Shown here: positions 36,801-48,928 of the stretch, piece after piece | How positions within the stretch are numbered: the stretch's first letter is position 1 | Layout: each line of letters begins with the position of its first letter | Origin: Calonectria ilicicola | Lineage: Eukaryota > Ascomycota > Sordariomycetes > Hypocreales > Nectriaceae | Length of the DNA stretch: 64,000 nucleotides | NCBI GenBank assembly: GCA_020809705.1 | Contig: CP085829.1 | Location: 558,001-622,000, forward strand | Direction of reading: 5' to 3' | The notes under the pieces: model-generated | Databases searched by the model: none | Told to the model about the DNA's origin: nothing | The model's input: the letters and a program-made list of their open reading frames with translations, nothing else | Program-made: the position numbers and the translations under genes

Positions 36801-38200
36801 GCTTAAACAACAAATGTATTTCACGCGAGTTGGATGATTTATGGAATGCAGAGAGACGTTGGAGAGTCTCGTTTCTTGATCCAGGGAAGATCAATTACTG
36901 GATGCTGTCAGAAATTGAGAAATGAGATTGAGACAGTTGGACAGTATACCACCTGTTAGGACCTGCACACATCTGTTGACATCAATTAGCGCGCTCAAAA
37001 TTACAAAGGTGGCCCTCTGTCTTAAGTAAACAAATCTAGGGTTCATTGGTAATCTCTTCTCAATATTGGTGACATTCCAGGCATGCAGGGAGGCTCTGTG
37101 ATGGAGCTTGACCCAGCGCAGCTGAATTGGTTTCCGGAAACCTGGATCTAGAGCCTTAGCGGCTGCACCATCAAAGGAAGAATGGATTTGCGGCAGGGCT
37201 GAACGAACCATAATTTAGCTCAAGCAACATGCTGGAACTCACCGGGTTCCTTAGTTCAGCGATATCCGCTCACCGCTAGCTTTGGCCAGTCACAAGCTCA
37301 ATGAAGCTCAGGCGTCATAGCGACCAATCCCACCCACCATCAAACCTGGAGAACTGCGCCGACCTGTCAATCGCAAATATTGAGCGGCTTTGGATCAGTC
37401 TCTGGGATAATTATAAGCTTATCTATTGAACTCCACCCTGTTTGCAGATGCCAAGTTGATGGTGGATGTCGGCACCTGTCGCAGTGATTGTGCGATCACG
37501 AGCTGAATGATTGAGACAAATCCTGCTTAGCTGGCGACGTGGCTGATGATGGCGTCTGACACGGCTTTTTCCGGGCATTTCCATTCTCAAAAACTCGTGT
37601 TCTCGCATCCGGGCTTGGCGGTGTGCTTAACAGGCCAACTTGTGAGACCATTTGTTTCAGGCATAAGGCTGTCTCTGAAAGTGCATCCATTCAAACAGCT
37701 CAGAGGTGAGACTGTGTACTTTCTTGAGTCGTCATACATACGAGAAAAACAAGCCTCTGCACCTTGCCATTGGCGATGGCGGAATGCCTGTCCCATGTCT
37801 GGCCAGGTCTCGACCCGCAGCCATGGCCAATAGTGTGCCAGTAGGCGCCTGGGCTAACTGTACCCGGCCACCATCCAGCCAACCAAAGCCTGAGCTAAAA
37901 ACAGACACCTCATGCGTTGCTTTTTGTAGTATTTGGGTCCAGCCACGCGAGATGACCACCAGTGACATGGCAGCATTCTATTGCGCTAGATCCGGGCTGT
38001 GCTTACTCCCCCACTTTGCGTGCCACTCCGGCTCAGCCCTAGCTCAGGCTGCGGGTTCTTGGTCAAGGGGATGAAATACGACTCACTTGGCAGCTGGGCT
38101 GGACTTGATCTTCGACAACCACCAGCTTGGCGTTCTTGTATTGTGTGTGTGCTGCTGCTGTCGCTGGTCATCGCGACGCCGCTGCCTCCACTGCTTCACC
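36801..38200. other. Intergenic, no supported gene
   Basis: 1.4 kb. Several open frames on both strands overlap each other and none has recognisable protein features. The right end must hold the promoter of the SUR7-like gene. Confidence 0.4.
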
Positions 38201-39420
38201 ATGCTCTCCAAAATCACTTTCCGCGTGATTTTGTTACCAGTCGCCATCATCCTGCATCTGTGCCTGGTGTGCGGGGTTGGGCTGATTCTGCAATCCGGTG
38301 CCAGCCTGGCACTGAAGAATGGCGGCAACTCGCACTTCCAGTCCGAGTTATTTCTCGTCATGGTGAGTCCAACCCCATGAGCTGGTAATTTCCGAGACAT
38401 CATGTTGACGCCAGCAGATTGAAACGGATGATTACGTGATAAAGAAGGATGGGAAAACGTACCATGGGCTTCCAGACTCCAACGATAATTCCACGCAAAA
38501 AGGCATTTTCATGCTGTATCCAGGCCTGTACTGCAGCGGGAGCAAAAAGGGCGACGACTACAGCCTAAACTATTGCTCAAACTGGGGAAACCAGTTCTTT
38601 AACCTTCAAGGGTGGGTTCGCTTCCATGTCTTGCGTCATCCTGCAGATCCTAACTATTCCTTCAGTCTCTGGCGAGAATGGGGCGTCGACTTGGTGACGA
38701 ACAAACTGATCAGCAACACCCCGAAGCTCATTTTCATCGGTCTTATTGCCACAGCCAGTGCTAGTGTGCTGGCGATGGCTGGTGCATTCTTTGCCTTTTC
38801 TTCCTTCTGGGGTGCCGTATTTGGTGCTACATTTTCTTGGGTAAGAAGAGCATGGATCTCAGCATCTATTGACCATCCTCGCGCTGACCATCATCCTACA
38901 GGTTGGCACAGTTTCAGCAATCACCACCGCAGCCATGTCTCACGTGTTTGCTCACAAGCTTGTCAAGTACATCTCTAACATGAAAATCAGCGGATCTGGC
39001 AAGATTGAGGCAGAAACGGGCAAAGACTACATTCGAGACGCCTGGCTTGGCTGCGTCCTACCCCCAGTGGCCGCCATCATTCTCACAATCATCGCTAGGA
39101 GACAGTTTTTGGAGCAAAAGCAGAGAGGCAAGAGCGTCTTGAGTTTCCAAAATCCACTCACCGGGATTGCACAAAAGGCCCAGAAGTTGAAAAACTGGAA
39201 GTCGGAAAAGAACAAGCCCATCTACAAACAGGTTACCGACGAAGCCCAAGGCATCAGTTTCCGGGAGTTGTCGCCAGAACCCGCATTGAGACATCGCTCA
39301 GACACCATGTCGACGGAGATGGAATACAACGCCTTCTTCAGCAGGAGCGATCTTAGCAGAGAAACGAGCAGGGAGACCGCCTACGAACCCATGAGACACC
39401 GTTCGGTTGAGGAGAGGTAA
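38201..39420 (+). CDS. SUR7/PalI-family four-helix membrane protein
   Basis: Exons 38201-38362, 38418-38840 and 38902-39420; introns 55 and 61 bp, phases match; 367 aa. Layout is typical of the SUR7/PalI family. A first membrane helix (about residues 8-32, ILLPVAIILHLCLVCGV) is followed by an extracellular loop with the paired cysteines of LYCSGSKKGD...NYCSNWG. Three more helices follow (about 155-180, 185-215 and 250-272), then a charged cytoplasmic tail with RSDTMSTEMEYNAFFSRSD. These proteins act at the plasma membrane, in eisosome/cell-wall functions or ambient pH sensing. Which role applies here cannot be told. The family call rests on topology and cysteine spacing. Confidence 0.65.
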
Positions 39421-39729
39421 ATTTGGCTCCGTTAGTATTGGAATTGTTGCCTCAGCGCCGAGGTAGCGTTTCTTGTGTAATTTGGGCTGGGATTCAGGCG
39501 CAAGGGATTTAAAACTGCATATCAAACAGGGATTATCGACACACATTTATCGAGGGTCTTGAAGTCTTGGACAGACTTACATACTACAGGCATTTGAAAT
39601 AGGTGTTCAGGAAAGCGAATCTGGAATGAATGATTTTTCAAGGAACCAATCTTAACAAAGCGGCCCGAATCGGAATTTTTGCGTCTACTAATGATCAGAG
39701 TATAACTCGTGAGACTGGAAATTTGTTTT
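39421..39729. other. Intergenic, convergent 3' ends
   Basis: 309 bp between the stops of the SUR7-like gene and the oxidoreductase gene; nothing seen. Confidence 0.5.
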
Positions 39730-40829
39730 CTATACCGTAACAACTAATTTCTCTCCACTTACGCCTTTGAGCATAAGAGACAGGCCATTTTCTAACCCAT
39801 CAAGTCCTTCACCAGTGTGGCGGACTGGGAGGGGCAATTTGTACTTGCCTTCCGATAACAAATCCTGCAGCGCCCGGGGAATATTCTCACCACCTTGTAA
39901 GCGCGGTATATCTCTTCCTCGAAACAGAACCGATTTCACCCCTTGAGGCACCTCGATTTCATCATCGCCGGTCCATACCTGCGCATACACTTTGGGCCCG
40001 CTCGGATCAAATGCTTCAAAAATATGTCTTTCGGTGGCCCCAGCTCCAACAGCATCAAAGATTGCATCAACTCCTCGACTTGCCGTCGACACCTTTACAT
40101 CAGCAACTAACGATTTTGAGCTTCGATCAAAAGCAATATCTGCGCCAAGGTTCTGAGTGAGGTGATTGTGATGCTTGGGAGAGCTTGTTGTCATTACTTT
40201 GCAGTTTGGAAGAGCTAGACGCAGCAGTTGGATTGTGGCTGCTCCAAGCGCAGAACTTCCGCCAAGGACGAGAATTGAAGACGGCTTGAAGCCCTCTTTC
40301 GGCCCATCTAGGAGAAATGGCAGAGCAGTCTGCAGGCCTATTCCAAGCCCAACCACCGCTGTTCGGAAGCATACACTGCAGAAGGTGTGTTGTCAGCTCA
40401 GTACAAAAACTCCGGAAATCAAGCGAAGAGGCAGAAGAGGATAACGTACCCCAGTGTCGCGCCTTCTTGAAACGACCAAGCCTCAGGGATCTTAGCCACC
40501 ATATTTTCACTGACAACCGCAAAGGTTTGATAAGACGCAGCACGATCTCCTGGTGAAAACATCGCCAGAACTCTATCTCCCGATCGAAAATTCTTCACAT
40601 CGCTCCCGACAGCCTCGACGATCCCAGCGCCATCTAAGCCTGGAACGAGAGGCCATGAGGCGGATCTGTGGCCTTGATAAATCATCTTGCAATCGGCCGG
40701 ATTAATGGCAATAGCTTTGAGGTGAATGAGGACCTCTGTAGGCTCAATGACTGTCGGTTTTACGGCGGTTGTGGCCGTCAAAGGGCTGCCTTGCTCTTGA
40801 ACAAGGTACCTATTGTTTAACGAGTCCAT
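39730..40829 (-). CDS. Zinc-free MDR oxidoreductase (ToxD/trans-enoyl reductase-like)
   Basis: Medium-chain dehydrogenase/reductase. Exons 40829-40450 and 40375-39730 (intron 74 bp), 341 aa. The N-terminal GroES-like part reads IAINPADCKMIYQG and VPGLDGAGIVEAVGSDVKNFRSGDRV. The NAD(P)-binding motif is LVLGGSSALGAATIQLL in exon 2. It lacks the zinc-ligand GHE motif of alcohol dehydrogenases. Such ToxD-like proteins are often trans-acting enoyl reductases of polyketide clusters, but many are stand-alone. No PKS lies within 35 kb, and the asc PKS is non-reducing, so a link to the cluster is unlikely. The ATG at 40829 gives MDSLNNRYLV, the usual family start. Confidence 0.82.
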
Positions 40830-42220
40830 ATTTTCCAAGTGTCGGGCTTTTCAACTTGAAGTTGTAAGAGATGAGAAATGAATTTAAAGACGTCATCATG
40901 ACCACAGCTGTACGGCCCCTGCCAGCTCTTATAGATGATTTGGGACTCAGTGGGACGATCCCGGAAATAAGTGGGCGGAGTTAAATATTTGGAATGCGGC
41001 ATAATTAACCCTCAAAAAGTGCCGATCAACGGAATAATGATCGACTCTCCGACTGTTGAAATCAAGCTAAAAGCAAGGAAATAAATGAAAACTACTAGCG
41101 AAGTAGTAAAGCCAAAGATGGTAATGATTTGCAAACTGCATGAACACATGTTGATGCTTGCTTGGAGATGGAGAACGCGGCTAGCTAAATTTGGCATGCT
41201 TCGTTGTCATATTTATCCTCAGCAATTCCAAAATTCAAATTTTCTTCATTTACTTTTATTACGTTGAATATCTCTCATTAGCGTTCCTCTGCGCCCCACT
41301 CTTGAATCAGATCACTATACTTAACAAGTCGCTGCTCCAGAGCTTCGACAACTGACCAGAACAATCCTTGTATTTGATCAACGCCCTTTGGTAGGAGGAA
41401 AGAGAAGATATTTCCAACACATATTACCATATATTTTTATTCAAAATGAATTACGAGACCGGGGGAAATCAAGGATACGGGCTTGGCAGAGGGTCTGAAT
41501 GCCTCCAATAATCCTGGGCTTGCAATAACTTCAGAGAATGGTATTTTTTCCGTCGCATCTGCTCGTAAACGGCACTCGCAGATTGTTTATTCTGAAATCG
41601 CCTACAATAGAAGAAAAATGGGTCTTTTTTCAGATGCGCGACATCAGGTCGAGACTCGGCCAGACTGAGCGGACCCCAATTCTTTGCCTTGGTCATTACC
41701 AGGCCCATTGCTAAGAGCTTCAAATCATTTCCGGTTTGCCTTACTCCATTCATCAATCATACTTGAAAGAAGCCATGAAGTCTCTGACACTTCGTCATTT
41801 CAACAGAAATTGCCAGACTGGCGGTGTACTGTAGGCGACCATGAGACAGTGAACGACGTTTCGCTCGCGGATCTGATCACCAAAATACGGCGATCGGGGG
41901 CATTTTCGGATTAATTCGGTCCAATGTGGCTAAGGTCGCTGCACATTGAAGGGAGTGCTCAGCTCATCCTCTCGAAAAGGAACGGTGATCGATAATTGGT
42001 CAGAACTGAAACATACCACCCACTCCAATGCAGCCATGTCTCGATCCTCAGCCAGAGATTGGTTGAAAAGTAACTCCAGTGTCACAGAGACACTGCCACA
42101 GCTGCCTACCTGTAAGCTTGATTTTCAGCGCTCTAAATATAAACAACCCCTCTCTTTAGCCCAGAAGCCTCATTCATCCCTTTTTTCATTCTTCACTTCC
42201 GATGCCATGTCCAATTCATA
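40830..42220. other. Intergenic with possible decayed coding traces
   Basis: 1.4 kb. A 95-codon minus-strand frame at 41469-41756 (containing LSLAESRPDVAHLKKDPF) has protein-like composition, and neighbouring frames look similar, which suggests a decayed gene. I cannot identify it. A TATA-like TAAATATAAAC (42134-42144) lies about 80 bp before the next gene's ATG. Confidence 0.35.
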
Positions 42221-44720
42221 ATGTCCTACCAAGAGGGGGACCTGGAATTCCATGTGATTGATTTGGGTCTAGCTCCTCGGCCACGAGAGGTGCGCCTTAC
42301 GTCTCGTTCATCGTCCATGTTGATTCTAACGACTTTAGCCATTCGAGCCCATGGAGGTGGAGGAAGGTACTACTTTGTTACACGCCGATCTCTCATCAAT
42401 CAGCAGCCTTCATCGCTTTAGTGATTTATCAGGATATGAAGACGTCTCTTCGACAAAATCACTATTAGAATATACGCCACCTCGGCATGAGCATGAATCG
42501 GTTGCAACGACCACAAAAAACACTCCAGATGACAAGACATCCCAGAAGGGTCGGGACTGTGACAAGGACCAATTGATTGGATCTTCTGTATACGACACTG
42601 ATACGTTCAAGACATTCCCAGCGCCAGAGCCGAGAAATTCACGATTTCATCACACTAGAATACTTCATCCGCTGGCTTTATTTAAACGAATAGCGAAATT
42701 CTTCACGGCGTTCAACGCTGAAGAGAGCCCCAAACAAGTGTGCACGAACAAAAAGTCATCGGCCCTGAAACACTTTGCTTTCTTTCACCTTCCAGCTATT
42801 ATCATTACAATATTGATGCTAATTCTTTACCTTTTACACTTTCGATGGACTGCTCCACACCCTACCCAAGACGAACTGAGTGCCCTCCAGTTTGCCGCGA
42901 AAGCACATGAAACATTCATCCTGACTTCTTTGATGGACATTCTATATCATAGGATTTCATACGGACTCCTTTATGACAAGGGTATTTCCCTTGGATTTCT
43001 CGCCTCGCCCTTCTCCCTCGGCTCACCCATTCAATATTTAACCAGCTGGGAATTCTGGTCCGCAATATTATATCCAGCATCAAATGAGAAATTTAACAGG
43101 ATCACTGGCGTTTTGGCAGTTATTATTGGGTGTCTTGCTGTCGCAGCAAGTCCATTTTCTGCAACTGTGATGATCCCCCGGCAAGGCTGGTGGGAATTGG
43201 GCCACGGCTACGCGGCACATATGCGCAACTTGACGGGCGAATACTATATATTTGGCAACCCTTATCCTCTGGAACCGGACATTTCATATTTTAGCAGTCC
43301 TAATTGGTGCGAAGAGAACTCCGCCAATTGCAGTGGATTAGATATAGGAGTAAAGGCAGGCGGTATACTTCCTGTCATCCAAGACCCGCCAACACTTCCG
43401 TATTTGCAAAACATCACCTATGATAACTATGGAAATTCGAACAATCGACTAGTATCACTTTCAAAAGCGAATAACACAAACCTGGTTCTTGCAACTTGCC
43501 CAATGAGCTTTATTGCCGAGGCATTTTCTCGAGAATATCTTACTGCTAAAAGCTCAAGGCTTAACAAAATTTTAGTGAAATCCCAGCAGAAAAACGGCGC
43601 CGATATATCCAACTGGAAACAACCTCTCTTATCAGTACACTGTGCCGCCTATGTGTCAAATGGAGAAGATCCATCATTCAAATTTAATGGTGGGTTCTAT
43701 GATAAGTATGCAGTGACCATAATACTTGACAAAGAAATGGGGATCCTGAAGAATTTCACAAAGTATAAAAACATCAATAAGCTACCTCGTTCTCCTGATC
43801 CGGTATTTCTCAATCTCCGAGATCAGGTGAGCGTTCCGATGAGTGCAGCTATTCTGTTTGGGGGCGCCTTTGCCGACATCGAGGCACCTTTTGAGAAGAG
43901 AGATAGAAATTTCAAAATGAAATTTGACCTCTGCCTGATTCATGCGCGCTGGATAGAGGCCGAAGTTTGGCAGAATTATCAAACCTCCAATGCCCTGGAC
44001 ACTAGCCTTGGTTTGGAAAGCCAGGATATCCTTGAACATTTACGAAGCACTTCGACCACCGATAACATTGTGAACCTTACGACGAATTACTTAGGTAAAA
44101 TAGGATATCCATACAGCAACAATGCGGGAAAATTTAATAATCCAGTTTATCGAGGGCTGGAGAGCTATTGCATCGGACTCAAGAACAGTAATGCAACAGA
44201 GTGGGATGCACTCACGATCAATTGCCTGACGATAAACCTTGCTTTGTATCTCACAAATGCGCTTGCTCAATTAATGTCACTTGCACCTTCAGGTATTCGA
44301 GACGACACAACCTTCCTTCACAACACATACTATGAATACGTGTACGGTTACGACTTTCAGGACAGCCTTAGCTTGAAACTTGCCTTTGCGATGCTCCTAT
44401 TTCACGTGTGCATCGCACTGATCCATATCGGGATAATTACGCTATCCAGAAATCCATGGTACGGTTTATCCTGGGGTAGTTTTGGTCAGATGCTGGTGCT
44501 TGCATTGCGATCACGGTCTGCTTACGGCTTGGAGAATGCCGGAGCAGGTGTTACAAGCTCGCGGACATGGAGCAAGACTGTGTTCGTAGGCGACATCAAG
44601 GATAAGAACATATTAGAAATGGCTATACCTCTTCAAGGTGCTTCAAGTTACCTTCAAGGAGATGAGGGTGGCAAAAGAGAATTATTATTGCGCACGAAGG
44701 CTGGGGAAAAGTATAGTTAG
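42221..44720 (+). CDS. Large multi-span membrane protein, unknown function
   Basis: Exons 42221-42289 and 42339-44720 (intron 49 bp, GTGCGC...TTTAG), 816 aa. A Ser/Thr/acidic cytoplasmic N-terminus of about 165 residues is followed by a membrane helix (about 170-192, AIIITILMLILYLL) and a second hydrophobic pair near 270-300 (VLAVIIGCLAVAASPF). A roughly 360-residue extracytoplasmic region with several N-glycosylation sequons follows, and a last helix near 690-715 (LAFAMLLFHVCIALIHIGI) precedes a short tail. This helix-loop-helix plan is common in large lineage-specific fungal families of unknown role and resembles, without clear sequence match, the DUF3176 protein further right. No enzymatic motif seen. 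Confidence 0.75.
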
Positions 44721-44802
44721 AAACGCAGACGATATAACGGGAGGTCAATAAAGCGCTCAAAGTGGAAATAAACTTTTCTCATCCAAAGTGGCATAGAATT
44801 CA

Positions 44803-46881
44803 TTATGAAGATGATAATATACAGATATCCTTTTCTTCGTGCTCTTCTTCTTTCTTCACATCTCGTTTGCCAATTTCGTCCTGAGAAGGCAACGCAACAG
44901 ATTCCTCTTCCTTCTTCACATCTCTTTGGCCAATTTCTTCTTGAGAAGGCGATGCTGCCGGTTCCTCCTTCACATCATCTTCAGAAATTTCGTCCTCAGA
45001 AGATGATGTCGCTGGCTCCTCATCCGGCACTGACAGTATATTTCCAAATTTGAGTCGTAAAAAGTCTTGCACATCTTCGTTCCCGGCTGCCGCCATCAAA
45101 CCACTTGAGCCGCCCTCAATTTTGAGACCGTCGAGGCTCGTTGCTCTAGACAAGGCCACATACACCTGGCCTTCTTCAAAGGCCCTCGACAGGTTTACAA
45201 TGACGCGGTCCAACGTCATGCCTTGGCTTTTATGAACACTCATGGCCCAGCCGGCAACGAGAGGAACCTGTGTTCGGTGCAGCAGCGAAAATGGCTCCTG
45301 GTCACCAAACGAATTCACTACACACGACGGGAAGATGGTTTCCTTTCTGCCGTTATGGAAAAGGACCCGAGGCCAAGCTTTTGCCAGTTGTCGAGCGCTG
45401 CTTTGTACCCCTGTGAACTGCTTAATCTGCCGCTCCATGAGCACAGAGTAATCCCCGTTGAGGAGTTGATTGGAGGGAAGGTGATCATTGTGTTGGTTTC
45501 TGGCTTGTGGCAGCTTTACGGGGTCAAAGTTTTCGAAGCCGCAGATGATGCCTTGGCTCCCATTGACCAGTCCTCCTTTGATGTCAAGATTGACTTGCAG
45601 AACCACTAGCATACCACCTCGTAGCGTGACAAGAGGCTCTAACTTTTGGTCTTTGCAGGCGCTAAGGGTCCCATCAGACTCCCTCCTATGATAATATTCT
45701 AGGTGAGGGTGAAGGCTCGCTTGCCAATCAAAGCCGTCCAAGGCCTTGTAGGTGTATAGCGGCGTCTTTAGCTTATTGAACTCTTCGCGGTTGACCTGAC
45801 CGACCTCTCTTCTCGTGCAAAGGAGCTTTGTGCCTTTTTGGACATTGCAAGGATGATCCATGAGAGTTTGCGTCTCTTCGGGAGAGAAAGGCAGACCCAA
45901 ACGGCACTTTTGAAGCATCTTAATAAAGTACTGATCGCTTTGGCGGTGAATTTCTTTTAGGTGCACGTGGACAAAATCGGCTTCCCTCCAAGCATCGCTC
46001 TTAAACGCCCATTTATCCGTCTCTGGAAATGGGCCATGGTTTTTGGGGCAGTTGTAGGTGGACTCGTGGTCATCGGGAGTCATTTGCAGGCCGCAAGTCA
46101 TACAGAATTGAAAGGGTTTCACGGGTGGGAGCTGGCAAAAATCTCCAGTGACAATGACCTGCACGCCTCCAAAAGGAGGGCCGGTTCCGAACTCTTCCCA
46201 CTGCTGCCAACTAATGACAGCCTTCATGGACATGTTCATGCGCTCCAGATGGTGGTTCTCTACCATGCTTATCTCATCGATGATGAGCACATCGGTGTCC
46301 CTCAACCGTGCTCTGACGTGCTTGCGAAACCCCTTCTTGATAAGATCTTTGCTGGAGTATTTATGGTAATCAGGTGTCCACCCCATGTAGGACCATGTCG
46401 ACATGCCGTCAATCTGAAAGGCAGCTCGGCCAGTTGGTGCGACAATGTTGACTTTCAGTCCCCTGGCTTTAAGCTTCTTGACAGCAGCCTTTAGGACAGT
46501 GGACTTGCCACAACCAGCAGAACCGGTGTAGAAGACATTGCGTCCAGACAGGATGAGGTCGACAAGATCTTGTTGCTCCCTGGACAGCGTTGGTTCATCG
46601 GGCCGGGGCGGAGGCTTGTACTCTAAAGGCAGATATAACTCCTCTAGTTTTGGTTCTGCTTTTGGTTCTGGTTCTGAATCGGATGAAATGAGAATAGGCT
46701 CGTATTTGCGCGGCAGCTCGTCCTCTGTGGAGGGTTCGCGCTTTCTCTTGATAGTGGGTGATGCAATAAATACATCAGGGCTATCTGGTTTTGGTGAAAT
46801 TGGAGGAGGATGTGATGATGATGGCAACGAGGACGGTGCCTCCAGCTTGAAACCAGGACCTATGACAAGCTGGGACTCCAT
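44803..46881 (-). CDS. PIF1/RecD-like superfamily 1 DNA helicase
   Basis: Intronless, 692 aa. Acidic, Pro-rich N-terminus (1-95), then helicase motifs: Walker A GSAGCGKST (120-128), VAPTGRAAF (Ia), DVLIIDEISM (II), GDFCQLPP (III), and near the end WAMSVHKSQGMTLDRV (V) and VALSRA (VI). The order and spacing match PIF1-like 5'-3' helicases. The insert with CMTCGLQMTPDD...YNCPKNHG is an extra Cys/His-containing segment that could bind zinc. The C-terminal tail has two imperfect copies of a roughly 20-residue repeat (SQ-EIG-RDVKKEEE). Fungi carry a canonical Pif1 plus scattered relatives, some descended from Helitron transposons. No Rep or HUH domain is present here, so this is an isolated helicase gene. 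Confidence 0.85.
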   Translation of the reverse strand: MESQLVIGPGFKLEAPSSLPSSSHPPPISPKPDSPDVFIASPTIKRKREPSTEDELPRKYEPILISSDSEPEPKAEPKLEELYLPLEYKPPPRPDEPTLSREQQDLVDLILSGRNVFYTGSAGCGKSTVLKAAVKKLKARGLKVNIVAPTGRAAFQIDGMSTWSYMGWTPDYHKYSSKDLIKKGFRKHVRARLRDTDVLIIDEISMVENHHLERMNMSMKAVISWQQWEEFGTGPPFGGVQVIVTGDFCQLPPVKPFQFCMTCGLQMTPDDHESTYNCPKNHGPFPETDKWAFKSDAWREADFVHVHLKEIHRQSDQYFIKMLQKCRLGLPFSPEETQTLMDHPCNVQKGTKLLCTRREVGQVNREEFNKLKTPLYTYKALDGFDWQASLHPHLEYYHRRESDGTLSACKDQKLEPLVTLRGGMLVVLQVNLDIKGGLVNGSQGIICGFENFDPVKLPQARNQHNDHLPSNQLLNGDYSVLMERQIKQFTGVQSSARQLAKAWPRVLFHNGRKETIFPSCVVNSFGDQEPFSLLHRTQVPLVAGWAMSVHKSQGMTLDRVIVNLSRAFEEGQVYVALSRATSLDGLKIEGGSSGLMAAAGNEDVQDFLRLKFGNILSVPDEEPATSSSEDEISEDDVKEEPAASPSQEEIGQRDVKKEEESVALPSQDEIGKRDVKKEEEHEEKDICILSSS

Positions 46882-48068
46882 GCTGATTGACTATGAAGAT
46901 GGAGACTAGAGGTGGTTCTTAAGACATTCCAAGTTTGGATTAGCCTCTCCACTGACTCCAGAGCGAGGGCAACTGTTCACATTCGGCAAATGTCGATATG
47001 TAAGTCGGCAGTCCGTGTCCATTCTGACGCGACCCACGCACGCGTCACGCACGCGCCAGGCGGTGAAACGCGGCACAAGAAACATTTCATTCCAGCCACA
47101 CTCTCATGGCCTACCCTAGACCAATGGGCCAATTCCCAGGGCGAAACAGTACTCGATCTTACAGCAAGTATTGCTTCCTTTCAAAATTCCTATTGCAGGC
47201 CACAGGCATAAAAACCTCTATATTATCTTTTCCATTTCCCACAAGTATTTTTGCACCTGAGTAGAAGCTTATGGTGGAAGAAAGCACCCACGCGAGGGTT
47301 ACGTTTGGTCATGGCTAGACGGAAGCTGCGACCGTTGCAAAATATCGACTCCCACATCGATGAATGGATTGGAATTTTATTCATCAACTAATCCTAATAT
47401 TTTTGACGAGTACTAGGATATATCGCAAGATTACAGTGTAGGTAGTGGAAGAGAATGAGGCACCAGGGTACACCGTTCTTTCGTTAACTATTATTCATCC
47501 ACCTGTAATGGATCCGTTAGTGGCAGCGGCAGCCAGACTAAACCTGCTCATATGTTTTTTTCTTTCTTTTTTTCACATCTTTCAGCTCAGCTGAGGCGAT
47601 CTGGACAACCTCGACGAATCATAAAACATTGACTGCGCTATTGTATCCTGACACGCAAACTTTGTTCATTAGCTTCGTGACATGGCCAACGCCACCGGCA
47701 AAGCCAAGCCGATATAATTTGATCAAGTTGCCTGTTCCATCTCGACTTTGGGCATCGCCTGGAGATGATGTCACTCCGTTGACCCAGACTTCACCCGATT
47801 CTTGATCCTCGGGCGCATATTGGTGATGGCCGGGCTATTCTCCAATGATTTTCCTTGCATGGCAAAGAGGGTGTGACGAGGGTGGATTAAAACTGTCCCT
47901 GATCTTTTCGGACATTTATTGACACCCATCCCCCGACCGAAGACCGTCTACAAATCACTTATTTTCTCCGCTCAGAGAACTAGAGCAAATCTGAGCAATT
48001 AGGTTCATCATCAAAAAAATAAACCGTCCTTGGATTATTATATTCAGGACGACCTCGACTGGCGTGAA
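46882..48068. other. Intergenic, no supported gene
   Basis: 1.2 kb between the divergent helicase and membrane-protein genes; short open frames only. Confidence 0.45.
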
Positions 48069-48928
48069 ATGGTCTCCCTGTGGCTAAATTCCCTCCTTTT
48101 GTTCGGATTTTTCGCTCTTGCGAGATGCGACACCCGATTCACTGCTCCCTCAAGTTCGGCGTCTAAAGACCCAGCAATGTTTCCAGTGTATTATATTGGC
48201 GATGGAATGGAGATCGCATGGGAGTCCGATATTGACCCATTGACAGTCGTCGCATGGCAAGATCATTCTCGACACTGGATTGACTCAGGGGTATTGGGAA
48301 ATTGCAAGTAAGTCAAGAGACGCGTGGCAACTCGTTTGCATAGGGTTAATATGGAATAGCCAATGTGACGGCCAAAAACATAAACTGGATCGTTGAGCTA
48401 GACGGGTTTGACATTGGGCTTGCAACAGGAGAGGATGCTACATTTCACTTCGGTTTATATGCAATCTTCGATCCTAATAACCAGGAACCATTAGCCAACT
48501 CTGGAAGTTTCAACGTATCTACAGGTGATTCAAACAGCACATCTGGGTCACCACCATATTTTAGTTCACCTGCAAACGTGGCGAGCAGTGGACCGGTAAC
48601 AGCACCGGCAACAGCAACATCGGAACCAACTCACGGAACACCAATACACAGGATATCAGTTGGAGCTATTGCTGGAGTTGCTGTTGGAGCAACTTTGATT
48701 GGTATTTTGGGAATCGGAGGGATAGGAATTTTGATTTGGAAACGACTACGGCGTCGAACCTCGACAGTGCCAGATGAGACGCCGTATGCTGCGAGAGCGA
48801 TGGTCTGCAACTCTGGGCTGGAAAATTTGGAACCGGCACAGCCCTGTAGAACTCCATCAAATGCTCAATACCATCCAAAATCTACATACGAGCTGGAAGG
48901 CCAGGATAGCACTTTCCCCGTAGCTTGA
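48069..48928 (+). CDS. Small secreted/type I membrane protein
   Basis: Starts MVSLWLNSLLLFGFFALARC, a clear signal peptide, followed by an ectodomain with sequons, a Ser/Thr/Pro-rich stalk (SSPANVASSGPVTAPATATS), one membrane helix (VGAIAGVAVGATLIGILGIGGIGILIW) and a basic RLRRR stop-transfer with a cytoplasmic tail. This is the general plan of fungal wall sensors and Mid2-like proteins. An intron runs from a good GTAAGT donor at 48308 to an acceptor near 48359, but joining these leaves the second exon one base out of phase. The exact junction is therefore unresolved, or the allele carries an indel. Function unknown. Confidence 0.6.

Noticed and set aside
39730..40829. Trans-acting enoyl reductase for the polyketide cluster
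   Set aside because: The cluster PKS is of the non-reducing type and about 37 kb away, so a trans-ER role in this pathway is not supported.
41469..41756. 95-codon minus-strand open frame
   Set aside because: Protein-like composition but no start context, no recognisable domain and broken continuation; kept only as a possible decayed trace.
44803..46881. Complete Helitron transposon
   Set aside because: Only the helicase is present; no HUH/Rep domain and no flanking transposon structure seen.
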